Below the pieces are notes generated by a model that did not search any database, was not told the origin of the DNA, and worked only from the letters and a program-made list of their open reading frames with translations. A stretch of 64,000 nt of DNA, from contig NC_049980.1 of assembly GCF_000003815.2 (NCBI RefSeq), positions 29,371,818 to 29,435,817 of the forward strand, written 5' to 3'. This document shows, piece by piece, positions 20,721 through 33,200 of this stretch (its first letter is position 1; each line of letters begins with the position of its first letter). Position numbers and translations under genes: made by a program. This DNA is from Branchiostoma floridae. Lineage: Eukaryota > Chordata > Leptocardii > Amphioxiformes > Branchiostomatidae.

Positions 20721-21989
20721 ACAAGCCTTCGTTAGTCTTACTATTAATTTACGTTAGTGACCAATAAGGCAATAGAGCGCCACTTAAACCCGCCATTTGA
20801 CATTTTGTGTGCTTGCAGGTCCATTAGCTTTAACCATTTAAGTAAGGAGGACAGCCAGATCTGCCATCCTCTGGGACTACTTAGATGGAACAAATGGGGG
20901 ATAAAATACTACAAATTATCAGGAAATGAAGAAGACTAACTAACTAACGTCCACAAATACGAAAATGCCCTCCTCTTACAAATCGGCCGAGACGTGCGTC
21001 ATAAATTTTTCAGGACACATTTTTCAAGTGAATCATGAAACGATTCCAACTTTGGAACTCTCTCTTACCTACGTGTCACGTGACCTGACTAAGGGGGCTC
21101 TAAATCAGTAAATGTACTGGCGGGAAATAATCTGCAGAACACAAATTTTAGGAAAAGTAGAATCACGAAGATATACAGATCTCTTCTACAGAAGAAAGTG
21201 CAACAAATATAGCCTCATTTGCAGACTTCAAGGAGCGCAGGCTCATGTTGAAAATTGCCAAGAAAGAAAAATATCAATGCCGGGGCCAAAACAAGTCCTA
21301 ACAGTCGAAGGAGGCTTCCTACAGAGGACTCACAGGTCCTTTAAACAGGATATTGTGCATTCTGGTCCTTGTTTCTTGTGGTGAATTCAAGGAAATCCGT
21401 GTAAGCTTTGCGTGCTCGGTGTTGGAAAACCATGATACAGCGGGACAGGACTGCAATTTCCTGTGTAACTCATCCATAACGAGACCCAACCATCGCTCAT
21501 TACAGCAACTACGGAATAACATTCTTGCGGCGGGGCCTGGCCTTGGTGCTGAAAGTACTGCCGATGGAAAGTCAGAGAAAATGTTTCAGGTTTCGAAGTT
21601 GCTAGTCTGGGGGTAAAACGTAACTTTAAGAAATCTAGTTTTAGATACTTAAATCAAGACAGGATTCTAAGATTAAATTTGTACAACATCTTCAAGCTGC
21701 TGACTTTTTAATAGCTTAATCGTCTCCTCCCCTTTCATAGAAACCATTCGTTCATTTGCATCATGTCACCGCATAAAGGAAAAGGTTCACAAGATAAGAC
21801 AAGGCAAGACCACGGCTATACCTCAGTGAAATTACCCTAGCGAACATACAATTCCCCTACATTATGCTGTTCCAAAGCAATGTAATATTGCACGGTTTCC
21901 TGCGCTTCAGTACTGACCCCCCTCCCCCACGCAAGAAATCCCCTCCATTCGTGCGGAACGTTTTGTATACAATAAAGTACAGCACTGCG
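20721..21989. other. Intergenic sequence, nothing firm
   Basis: Open frames are short and of mixed quality. The CACGTGACC at about 21075 is an E-box. No exon supported. Confidence 0.3.
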
Positions 21990-22570
21990 GTGTATGATCG
22001 TTCAGCTGAGGTAGCAAGATTGACGTAAGTCAGACGTAACCACGGGTAACAGTTCCGAGCGCCTGTGGTGTCAAAGGTGAAGGATGTAGGATCTAGTTAG
22101 CCGTGACCTGTCTGTCACAGAACCGAGACTTTCCTGTTTTCCCGCCATGTGGCACTAGTCTCCTGCTGCTAAAATATGCACGCCGGATCTTTCAGATCCC
22201 CAGGGCTACAGGAAAGGACCTTGGGGGCAACATGGCTTTCCCACGGGCGACATTAACCCCCACCGAGGTGACATTGATCGCTAACCGTGTGACATCGGAG
22301 TCCCACAGCACATGATCGACGATGGCTTTAAATTAACCTATGATTGACTAGCAAACGGGGGCAGTCACTTGTTTTCCCGGGGGAGCCACCTTTGACATCT
22401 CATAATGGTCAATTTGGATGTAGATAGGATGGTGATACCGGGGAGGTTGCGCCATCAGGATCGTTCGATAGAATGGTGACAAATATCTCCAGACATTTAT
22501 CATCAGTACACGCGGAGACCAATTTCCGTCTTTGCTTTGCGGCTTAACCCGCGGCTGACGTGTACAACCA
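21990..22570. promoter_or_regulatory. Candidate conserved non-coding block (intergenic)
   Basis: GC-balanced, CpG-rich and repeat-free, from the AGGTAGCAAGATTGACG word to the CGCGGCTGACG word. It contains several AAGGTGA/AGGTGACA nuclear-receptor-like half sites. No coding frame with splice sites. Confidence 0.28.
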
Positions 22571-23860
22571 CGTTTCCAGTCTTAGTACATCTGCTTGGGT
22601 TTCATTACGGTACTCAGCACACATCCAGGTGGAACTCGATCTGTGGTTGATCATAGCCTTTCTAAATGCCTTTATCATTCCGAGAATTTTCCATTCAACT
22701 TATGAAAATACATTTTGTTGTTTGTATCATATGCATTTTATCGACCCATTCGTTCATGGATTCATTTCAATTGTCGGAAAATGTACAACCCACACTACTA
22801 TGATGAAGTAACGTTAATGGTATAAAATTAGAGTTAAAAGTAACTATATTTTATGGAATTCAGATAAAAATCCAATAACGCACATTTCCCTCTATCAGCC
22901 GTAAAATATGTAGATGGTAATTGAGATTGATTGTACTGTACAAGCGTTGTCAAAGCTGTCAGGAACAGATCCGGGATGGAGTAAATATCAGTCACAGCTA
23001 GCCTCAGACTAAGTTCACAGCAAGTACATAAAGTAATCTTATGGATGTCATATTCTCTGTAGACTTCAAAAGTGAAAAAGAAACGAGACCAGAGAAAACA
23101 ACAAGGTGCCTTAATTTTCCAAATAGAGACAAAACATTGTATCACAACCAACAAATCTTTAAATCCTGTATCCAAGAAGTGCACATAGTCATAGTCATAG
23201 TGACAAGCTGGCAACTACGCCCAAGCCTACCACACTAGATAACGTTTCAAGTACAATCAAGGCTACCACGCGACGTATTTCTTAATTTGGAAACTTTCTT
23301 GTCATGTTGATCATCTCTGGAGGGAACAAAAGGTCTTGTTTTCCCCCGAAACCAGTGCGCGCGTTGATGTAATCCATAACATTTACTTGCTGTGGCCTAA
23401 GCTAATCATCTCAGTCGGAGATCAAAGTTACCGTCAGTTCAAACGACCATACCACGCAGAATAGGGGTGCACCGGAATTTCAATCAAGTCATGGTGGTCA
23501 AAAGGCAAACAAATTTATCGATATTTGTGCACAGACTTTGGCATATCTGATCTATAATTTGTGCAAAACGATGCTCATATCAGAGATAAATGCAATTTTT
23601 GCACCTGAAAAAAAAAAGTGCCCCATGCCGTGTGTTACAGTTGGGATGAAATGTTCCTAACTTTGGCTTCTGACAACATAGAAACGTGTTGAGAGAAATA
23701 AGATTCGTGGTGATAGTTGCACCTCATAGGCCTCATAGTTGCACAAAGAAGAATAAATATATCTTTACGATGGTGATATATTTATTTCATACATTTGAAG
23801 AAGACTAATAGTTGCAGTTATAAATTTTCTACTTTGTCGGGCTTTCGAAGTGTCAACTCT
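22571..23860. other. Intergenic AT-rich sequence
   Basis: No exon, RNA gene or named repeat recognised. Confidence 0.3.
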
Positions 23861-23869
23861 ACGTTGCTC

Positions 23870-24170
23870 TGCTATCGTCCCGCGCCATCTTTGCCCTATT
23901 TAATTCAGAAGGTGGGTACCGGATATCAAAGATCATACTTTCATCACTTTCCCACGATTCTGTAGGAGTTGTTTTAGCGTAAGCATGGGTTTAGAAGTAG
24001 GTCACAGTTCTCTGCATGCGTAACTGTATGTTTAGTGAGGTAAAAGTGCCCGTAAAAAGTTTTTCGGCTCGCCATGAGTCGGCTTGTTTTTGTCGTCTGT
24101 CATGGCACCCGCTGTAAATTATGCAAGGAAAAATGGCGGCATTGTTTTGAATTTGTTACTGTCGCCGTGG
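23870..24170 (+). promoter_or_regulatory. Probable promoter region of the RCC1-repeat gene
   Basis: Two YY1-type sites flank a CpG-containing patch: GCGCCATCTTTG at 23882-23893 (also E2F-like GCGCCA) and AAAATGGCGGC at 24129-24139. The first coding exon is 2.8 kb further on, with a 3' splice site just before its ATG, so at least one non-coding 5' exon must lie upstream, plausibly here. The start site is not fixed. Confidence 0.35.
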
Positions 24171-26966
24171 TTGTATCCCGCGTGTTCAAGGGTACTTTGT
24201 TATATATAAAACTCAATGTGTTATTTCAGGCAATCGTCAGCATACCCTGTGCAGTATACATAGACATGATTTGTTTACTGATGATTGAAATAACTGTCTT
24301 TGCAAAGTCGAGGAGATAACGTTATCTCTAGCAACAATATTTTTAGTAAGAAGAAATGTAAAAATCGCTCTTTTTTGTTCGTATATGTATAATTTCTGAC
24401 CCTGACAATGAGTAGCATTTATTTGCTTACAACCCACGTCTTCAACTGTGAAGGAGTTGCTAGTTTATCACCTGAAGTGTACATTTGGCATGACTACAAG
24501 TACAACTAAGGACCTCCTCAACACCTGTTTCTACTTTCTATTCATTGTTGAAGTGGTGATCAGAACAAGACTGTTATTGTCACAGCTGTGGCTTGGCTAT
24601 GCAGAGCTTTGTAGAACAAGTGATTGGGTTGACTGGAGTCATTTGAACTGCGGATTCTGGTGAGAATGTTTTTCTTGCCAGCTGGGAACTTGAAGAGTGG
24701 AACCACAATTTTTAAAGGGCTTCCTCTAGATTCAAACTCAGAGTTAAAGTCAGTCAAAGTTAAATCGTCTGTGTGATGCATGTCAAAGGGCACTGCAGCA
24801 AGTCTAAATACGGACTACATATAAGTCATACCTATTGTAATATATACATACTTTATCAATATCAAGCCACTCTTATGAACATAGTTATGATATGGTATTC
24901 ACCTGTCATGTAACGTTAGTATTTGAATTTTGATAAAACATAAAAGTCATTGTGTAATGTTACCCATGTGTTATACAGTGATGCCTTGCTGTACTGCTGT
25001 GTCAACGTCCAGCATATGTGGAGGATGAGTCTCGTCCAATGAAAGGTCAGACTATCTTTTGTATATATCTATTCTGTTATCTTCATACTGATAACTATGT
25101 ACATGCAGTTTAAAATTTTGCTCCAAAAGTTCCCTGTAGTCCATTGACCCTCCATAAAAGGAGGTGCAGTTTCAAGTAGATGCTGTCATATTGAAACAAT
25201 TTGATGTTCCTGCCTACCAAGATACTGTTGTGTACGATATGTTTACTCCTGCAAACCATGAAAATAGGGGTTATAGCTTATGAATGGACATCCTGTTTAT
25301 ATATCCTTCTATTGACATGATCAAATGTTGCATGTTATTTTGTAGACAAGCTTGTTATGAATGCAAGAAGTAGTTTAGAAGGAATAAGCATTAGGTTGAT
25401 TGATACATACAGTATTGGGTGCAGGTAAGTTCACATGTATAGTAATAGTTCCTTATCAGTATACTTTGCCCAGGAAGAAGTCTGTTTTGAAAGTGCAGCC
25501 CACCAAGGTAAAGCTTTGTTCAGAATATCAGCCTATTACATGTGTAGTATAGTTTAAACCAAGATTTGCTCTGCAATGCCTAGCTTAGATGCCAACCTCA
25601 CTCACTCACTAACCTGGTTAGGTTTACTTCCACTTCCATAGTTCACCAATAATCTAACCAGACTATAAATGTCATAGTAATTTCCTCCCATGGTGCCCTA
25701 TGGATGAGAAATTGAGAATGTGATCTAGCTATTCTGTAATTAAGTTGAAGTCTGTTACAAAACATATTTTGGTGTAACTATATCATATAAGATGTACTGG
25801 TAACTGATTTAGCAAGTCCAGGATTAAATATACCACTGACAGTGCTAGCCATTACCTAGAAATATTGCCTGTCATAACTTATGAGCCTTACCATCCAATG
25901 AAACTGTTGGCTAAACACAGTTACAGCTATTTGGTGATTACTAGCTATAGGGGTTACAGCTCTATGTTTGGGGGGACTTTCAATGATTAAAATGTGTATT
26001 CCTACTTTCATTTGCTATTGCTAAGTACATGTACTTTCATCCCTTTTAATTTTAGCCTGCCAAGGTTATGGTTTGGCACCAAAGTTGTATTAGTTATGGG
26101 GTTAGGCAGATGATGTCAATGTTCGGCATGTTGTAATGTTGTTTAGCGTTGTACCACTACATGTATTGATAATGGACTACTGTGTGTCCCTGGCCACCTT
26201 GTTAGGGGTGATTTGGGGGCTGCATTATGAAGACTGGGTTGCCAAGATACAGTAAGGATTGAAACGCTCTAGGCAAGAGATCAAACACTTGATATATAAT
26301 CCATGCTCGGTATGTACCTTTGTCTGGACAAATTTTCATCAGTTGTCTTGTAGAAACCATGCTATGTGTACATATTTTAAGGCTGTGAAAGTAAAAGGTG
26401 AGCTTGTCGACCATTGTACAACACCACAGGTCATAACTGTGTTGCCGCGAGTTGTGAAGGTGGGCGTCTGTAGGTAAACATTGTGAAAGGTAGTGAAAGC
26501 ACGTTTACCTAACGTCACTGTGAGGTCACAGTTACACACTGAGTCAACTCCTCATTCTCATTTTTCATCAGACAATATAGTCCGAGCAGTGTGTTAAAGC
26601 TTACAGCAGTCAGTCATCTTACTTGTACAGGTTTCTTCTCTACCACTGTACCAGCAGATAGGTGATCTGGCTGTCTGTGCCTTTAGCTCTAGTCTAAAAT
26701 GCAGTAACCAGTTACTTTATTATGATCTTATAAGGCACTATAGACTGTATTCTATGAAAGGATGGCATCCAAGCTGTTAATAGGTAGGTGGAGTGAAATT
26801 TAGATTTTTAGGTCATTTATGTTGTTGTCAGAATAGAAAATCTGTGGAAATATGCTGTTGACGTAGTAATAAACTAGTTGGATCTTAGCTACAAAGAGGT
26901 GCTTTGTAAATATTGATACCTTGCATGGTACAGCCTGATTGTTACACTCTGCTTTGTTTTTCTCAG
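24171..26966 (+). other. Probable 5' UTR intron of the RCC1-repeat gene
   Basis: AT-rich sequence ending in the acceptor TTTGTTTTTCTCAG at 26966. A perfect donor-like GTGCAG/GTAAGT at 25426 could end a non-coding exon, but its upstream boundary is unclear. No coding exon seen. Confidence 0.3.
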
Positions 26967-27203
26967 GATCTATGGACTTGACTGATATAGAAGAAAATGA
27001 CCAGACCAAGAGTAGTGAACCTTCATCATGTGTAGAAGATGGCAGCCTCCTGGTGTGGGGCAGCGGGGAGTTCGGACAGACCGGACAGGGGAGGGTGGGG
27101 GATGTGGGCGTCACAGAGGGGCTGGTGGCAGAGTTTCCCCCCAAGAATGGAGCTGGAGTAAAGCTGCTAGCCTGTGGAGCTAGCCACTCTATTGTTGTAA
27201 CAG
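26967..27203 (+). CDS. RCC1-repeat gene, first coding exon
   Basis: Acceptor TTTTTCTCAG, ATG at 26972, donor GTAAGG at 27204, phase 1. Only 5 nt of 5' UTR precede the ATG in this exon. Encodes the acidic start and blade 1. Confidence 0.88.
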
Positions 27204-30200
27204 GTAAGGATGGATGTGCAGGGCTCGAAATTCATTTTTGGGATTAGGTGCACTGGTGCACCCAACCTAGAAAATTGGGTGCACCAAAAAATGTTTTGGG
27301 TGCACCACATAAAATAAAATGAAATAAAATATCACACAGTTTTGGGGCATTGAAAAGATCGATGAACACAAATTCCAACTTCAAATTCTTAAACAAGTAC
27401 TATGACAGACATTTTATGATCTTTTTTTAACACATAGATGTCAAGAATTTGGTGTTTAATAGTATATTGACATCTTTACATACATAAGCCTATGAAAATA
27501 TTTGGGTGCACCCTGTGCACCCACAGAAAAAAATTGGGTGCTCAGCTCCAATTTTGGGTGCACCTGGTTGCACATGCACCCAGTATTTCGAGCCCTGATG
27601 TGTTTAGGCATGGTAGTTTCTGTCATCTTTTCCAAAGAGATTTTGTTGTCCACAGCGTTGTTTGTATCTTTGTGACCAGGTCAGGCTGTTTTATTACAGT
27701 TCCCACTCTCCATGAGAAGTTTTGTATTTTATTTTATTTACCACTTTGAAGGTAAGATGGTTTTGAATGTTCTACAAAAGTACAACTAGAAAATGCCCCC
27801 CAAAAAACACACCTGTTGCTGGCTGGCTGGCAGAATACATTTATATATTTGATATAGGTCAATAACCCTAAAAGTGGCCTGCTGGCTGATTTGAGCTTCT
27901 CATGAATAAATAAAGGTTCAAACAAACAAACATACAAATGTGGACTTTAATAGAGGTCGTTGTACTCTAATTCACGCAATTAACCTTGTATACAACTTTG
28001 CTGAATGTTTTAAAAGGAGCAAGTGTACTGTTGACACCTCCATCTAAATTAGCTTTTGCCATGTAGTGATGACCTTTTACTTTGTTTCAGTTGACAATGA
28101 AGTCTATGCTTGGGGGAATGGACACAGTGGACAGTAAGTACAATGTCTTACTCTTAGTCATCTTTTCCTGAGAATGAAGGCACAATTGTGATTTATGAAA
28201 TTGAAGCACCTGTGTTGTCCAGCTTGAAAAGGAGCACCACATTGGTGTTAATGGGCCATAAATCTTTACTTTAATAGACTGGAGGTTTGTATTCCTTTAT
28301 GACTAGATTATACAAACAAAAATTATGGAGGCAGTTTGACCAATCATAAGAGTTTGGAAAATAACATTGCAAGTTCAAAGATGTGCAGTACATGTACCAA
28401 GGAGCCAAGAATTTAAAGTGCGTCCCCTTTTGCACCTAAGAGTGGAACTTGGCAGGCATATTAGGTAGTAAAAGGCTCATACGTTGGCCATATTTTGTTT
28501 CTCTTTGTGGGTTTAAAACATTTCTGTACAAAAATGTTAAATGAGTTTTCCTTTGATAGCTGCTATAATGAAGTGATGTTTGATAGTGGAGCCAGGCTGG
28601 AGTTAAGAAATGATAATAAGCATATGACCTATAGATATGTGTATTTATACAATGCAATCTCAGCCTCCTATCAGGGAGATTCTTCCATTAACAACCCTTG
28701 AAGATATTGATCATTGTGCTGATATTTTTACCCATAACTTAAGGCTTGGCTGTGGGGACAAGGAGACCCGACTCACACCGACCAGACTCCATCTCACAGA
28801 CAACCAGGAGCTTCCAGATGTGGCAGGGATAACTTGTGGCAGCAGACATTCTTTTGCCTGGCTAACTAATGGCAAATGTTACAGTTTTGGCAACAATTAC
28901 TATGCACAGCTGGCCTATAACTTCAGAATACAGAACTACAAGGAAAACCAGGTGGGTTGACTGCATCAAGAGTTGGAAGATTCCATATCTCTATGAAATG
29001 TTTAGAGTTTATCATATGTCATAATTATGACTGGTTCATTGATTATGAAAATAAGGGTTATTACCATAATTACCATGATTACATTTGTCCATTGATCACT
29101 TCCTGTCACACAAGGACGAACATGACTTGCATATGGGAAATATATAGTGAACTTCATTGCTCAACAATTGTACGCAGTACAATGTATGGCAACAACTATT
29201 ACACAAATACAAAATAGAGGTATAGAATAAAGCTTTAACATTTTAGTAACATAACAATATATAGCTGTGAAAACACAGACAAATAGACAAAAAAAATAAT
29301 ACATCCCCATGAAATAGTAGGCTCATTCATTGGCCCCCGTGTCATGCAATATTTGTCAGTCCTCACCACAAAGTCGATAAATTACTAGTTATGGTAACTT
29401 TTGAACTTCACTTCCTGTAACTTCCTGTCAACTCTGAACTTCCAGTAGGTAATGTGTCACTCTTAAAGAGTCAGAAAATGCACAACTGGTATATGTCTTG
29501 AGGCTTTTGTCTTCATTCTGGCTTAGTTTTTGCTAACAGAATGTTGCTGAGGTGAGTTTCCTCTCACCAGCCCAGAGTGCACATTAGAGTATGCCAAAAC
29601 ATGAGCATGTATTGGGCCGTTCCAAAAATAAAAAAATACAGGGGGGTTGATGATGTAGGACTGGACTCCTTGGACTTAGGGGGATGGTGGACTTCAGCGC
29701 TATACATATTGGGGTGTCCCCTCTCCTGTATTTTTTGAAATGGCCCATTTGTTGCATCTCAAAGTTAAGAATTACATTGTATAGAATACATGAAGTTTCA
29801 TGGATATACATGTACATAATATATAACACCACTACATTGTTCCCTTTAGCTGAGGCCCACACTACTGGAGATGTTTGTACACAGGAAAGTGGTGCAGGTT
29901 GCCTGTGGAGACAGACATACCCTGTTCCTGACTCAGGAGGGACGGGTTGCTGCCTGTGGGTAGGTTTAGCAGCTCCATTTTCATTTTCATCAAGACTTGA
30001 AGCTACCGTAATTCTCTAAATGTTTGCATTTTGGGAGTTTGAACATTCGAATGAATTTGCTCATGTGTATAGACCAATCAGCACCCTCGTCCAAAATTTG
30101 GACGATTCCAAATGTTAGAGATGTCAAGGTTCCCAGACAGAATAGCAAAGTAGCGACTGTACACAGTGTATCAGTATATGATAAACATCAGAGCAAACTA

Positions 30201-33200
30201 CTATCCGGATGGTACCCAGGCTAACCCTTGGCATGACTGACTGGAGATGTACATGTGATGGTAACTGTGCATTGACTGATTGAGGTCTTTTGGACGATGA
30301 TATGCAGGCAGGTAGATGATGTAATTATATTGTGTGAAAGTTCTCTATTTTCCCAGAAGTTTCTTACAGCATGTTCGTTTGAATTAAAAAGAAGGACTCT
30401 TGTAGCTTATGTGTAAGTTTACGAAACTGAGACACATAGTGATGGAAGCAAAGATACTAATAATTATTTTATTCCATTGGATGCATACTACTACAAGAAT
30501 GAAGAAAAGAAAAGAGAACCTATTGTTTTACATTGTTTTAGCGTACTTAACAGGAATGATTTTCCTTCTCCTGTAAACTGTGTTAGTAATCAGTAGATGA
30601 GTGCATATCATGACTGTCGCCCAGGAGGCCTCACTAACCAATCAACAACCATTTGAGGAAAGTGGAATAATTACATTAGTAGGTGGTAACTTCCCAGAGG
30701 CAGATTTCCCAGAAAGGCTTGATGTGCTGCATACTAATCAGATGTTGTTTACCGAACATGGAGAAGAATAGCAATTATTAATACAGATGTAATCCCCAGA
30801 TTTTCATCCTGTATTGTTTTGAGCTTTGATTAATACGGAATGATAGCAGCCTCTTGGCCGAATAGATTTGCATTTGTCCCCGAATTCTACTTGTCATGTG
30901 AAAATGAGTACCAGACTGAGTGTCACGGATTGTATGAAACATTTTGTAATGATGAGGGAAAATCGTGGTGTACAAGACAAAGTACAGATTGTAATCTGCT
31001 TGTTGTGTGCTGCACATGAATCTGCTGAAACTGCAGTTCTGCGAGATAACAATAAGCTGGGAGCCGTTGATATAGGTGGGCGCCTAACTTGTCATGACAA
31101 GATGTGACAATTACCCATGATTCCACGTATAATTTCGGTAAACAACTTGAACCTGGCACAATAGCTGGGCCCATCTGTGTGTTTGTAGCAGTCACCATGA
31201 TTGCTGGGCTTCCAGTTAGAGGTCCTTTCTTCTTCTCTTGGGAAACGTATTGCACTAACAGTGGAGCTCCGGCCTTGTCCGGTATTGTTTTGAAGGTATC
31301 TAGATGTGTTGTTGTTGTTTGGAGGACTGTGAAAATTGCGAAAAGCTTAGTAGTGACTAGGACACAGCCGGCTGCATTGTACGTCGACAAAATGGGGAGC
31401 AGCAAGCGTCCCATGTCTGGACTATTGTGGGCCCATGCGACATGTGCAGGCGACCTTGACCGCTGACTCAGGAACCCAGGAATCGTCTTTGTTGAGGTAA
31501 CAAGGGGAAGATTTCCACTCAAAGGACACTGGTGGTTTTCCAGTGACTGTTTACTGGATGTCGTTTTGTTGCACGGTACAAGAACCTCAGGATATCGTCA
31601 TGAATGTGGGCAGTCTCCTTGCTACCAACTTTGCACCCTCTCAATCTGATGGTAGCTGGTGGCCTACATGCAAGATTAGCCATCAGACCAAAACTTCACG
31701 CTTGTATTTTCTGATTCCTCAACCGTGTAGACATCGTAAGTATCATCTTGGATGCTTCTGTTGTCTGCAGGAACAATGCGAATGGTCAGCTGGGTACAGG
31801 GGAGCCGAGCGACATGGTCTGCCCAAAGATGTTGGACGGCCTTGAAGGTGTGAGTTGCATAGCCTGTGGGTCGTACCACAGCTTAGCTGCCACAGGTGGG
31901 TCAGCTTGCTTTTAACCTCTACATGTCTATATTCTTAAACCATGTTAGTTGGTTGTACCATCCTCTAGAAATGCTGTTCTTGAAAACCTTTGATATCGCA
32001 ATTTTTTGCATGTCTTCTTGCTTTTTCTTATACGATTTTTATTGTCACAGACTTCTGCTTTTCGTGCCTATTCTATTGGTTATCCCTACAGCAGGTCATG
32101 TCCTCAACAAAAGAAGACAAAATGGAAGATTCCCCCTGCCCTTCATTAGTATTCTTTGCATGTGGGACACAAAATTTGCACATTCATCTCCAGAGAATAT
32201 TGTTACAAGCTCACGTACAATTATCATTTTTGATTTATATTGCGTTATGTTACAAACACAATGTATCATTGCAACACATAGTCTGCTAACACGTCAAATT
32301 GACAGATGTTGGAAAGTAATGAAATAAAAAACTTCTGTTCAATAGAATCAATTTCTGAGTGATTCACAAAAGCTTTGTGTTTTGGCACCTGTTAGGTATA
32401 ACATATAGCACATTACCAGAAAATCATAGATTAATTTTTTACAATAGAAAATCTCTTGAGGAAGGCCCTGTTTACATGAGGAAAAGTTCAGGAACGTACA
32501 ATGGTGTATGATAAGGTCATATGCCAGTTTTCTTTTTACACACACTGACAGAGAATGTCCTGAGACTCCCGCTGTGCCCCTCACTGTCCTGACTCGACGC
32601 AACTTTTGATTGCATGCAACTTTCGAAATGGCAAGAGAACAGAATCCATTTTTGTTTTTCAAAATTTCATGTGTCAAATAGTGCTTCTCTTCTTTTTGAG
32701 CGTGTATTTTTTAGCGTGTACCAGGCATGTAGAGGTCATAGTCAACGTCACAGGAACTGGTACTTTGAGATTCAAGGGGCAGCCATTTTCGCAGACACAA
32801 TACTTATCCGTAGGCCAGATCGATTGTTCAGTTTGGAAGCTTGAGCGTATGAGGATATGGTTGTGTTTGATCCTACTTTCAATGACAATGATGATGATGA
32901 TTCAATGACAAGGACTTGTACAAACAGTATTTGAATTTTGATGATGAAGGCTACCTTTCTGCAGATTAGTGATGACTTTCGGTTTAGACACAAAACGTGT
33001 CCAAAAAACGTTTTGTGTTCAACGCAAATGACCACCTTTAACCAGACAGCTGGCACCTGGGAGATGTCTTAGGACAGGATCAGATTTACACGAGGCTGGG
33101 GATGCCGCAGACCTCCTGCCAGGCAGTTACACGTCTACCCTGGAGGTGGCGTATGAGGGGTCATAAAAGAGCCTGTCCTATGGCCTATGGGTCAATTGAC

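Noticed and set aside
30100-30115. GTCCAAAATTTGGAC palindrome near 30088
   Set aside because: A single short palindrome of this length is expected by chance in a window this size, and nothing nearby supports a function.
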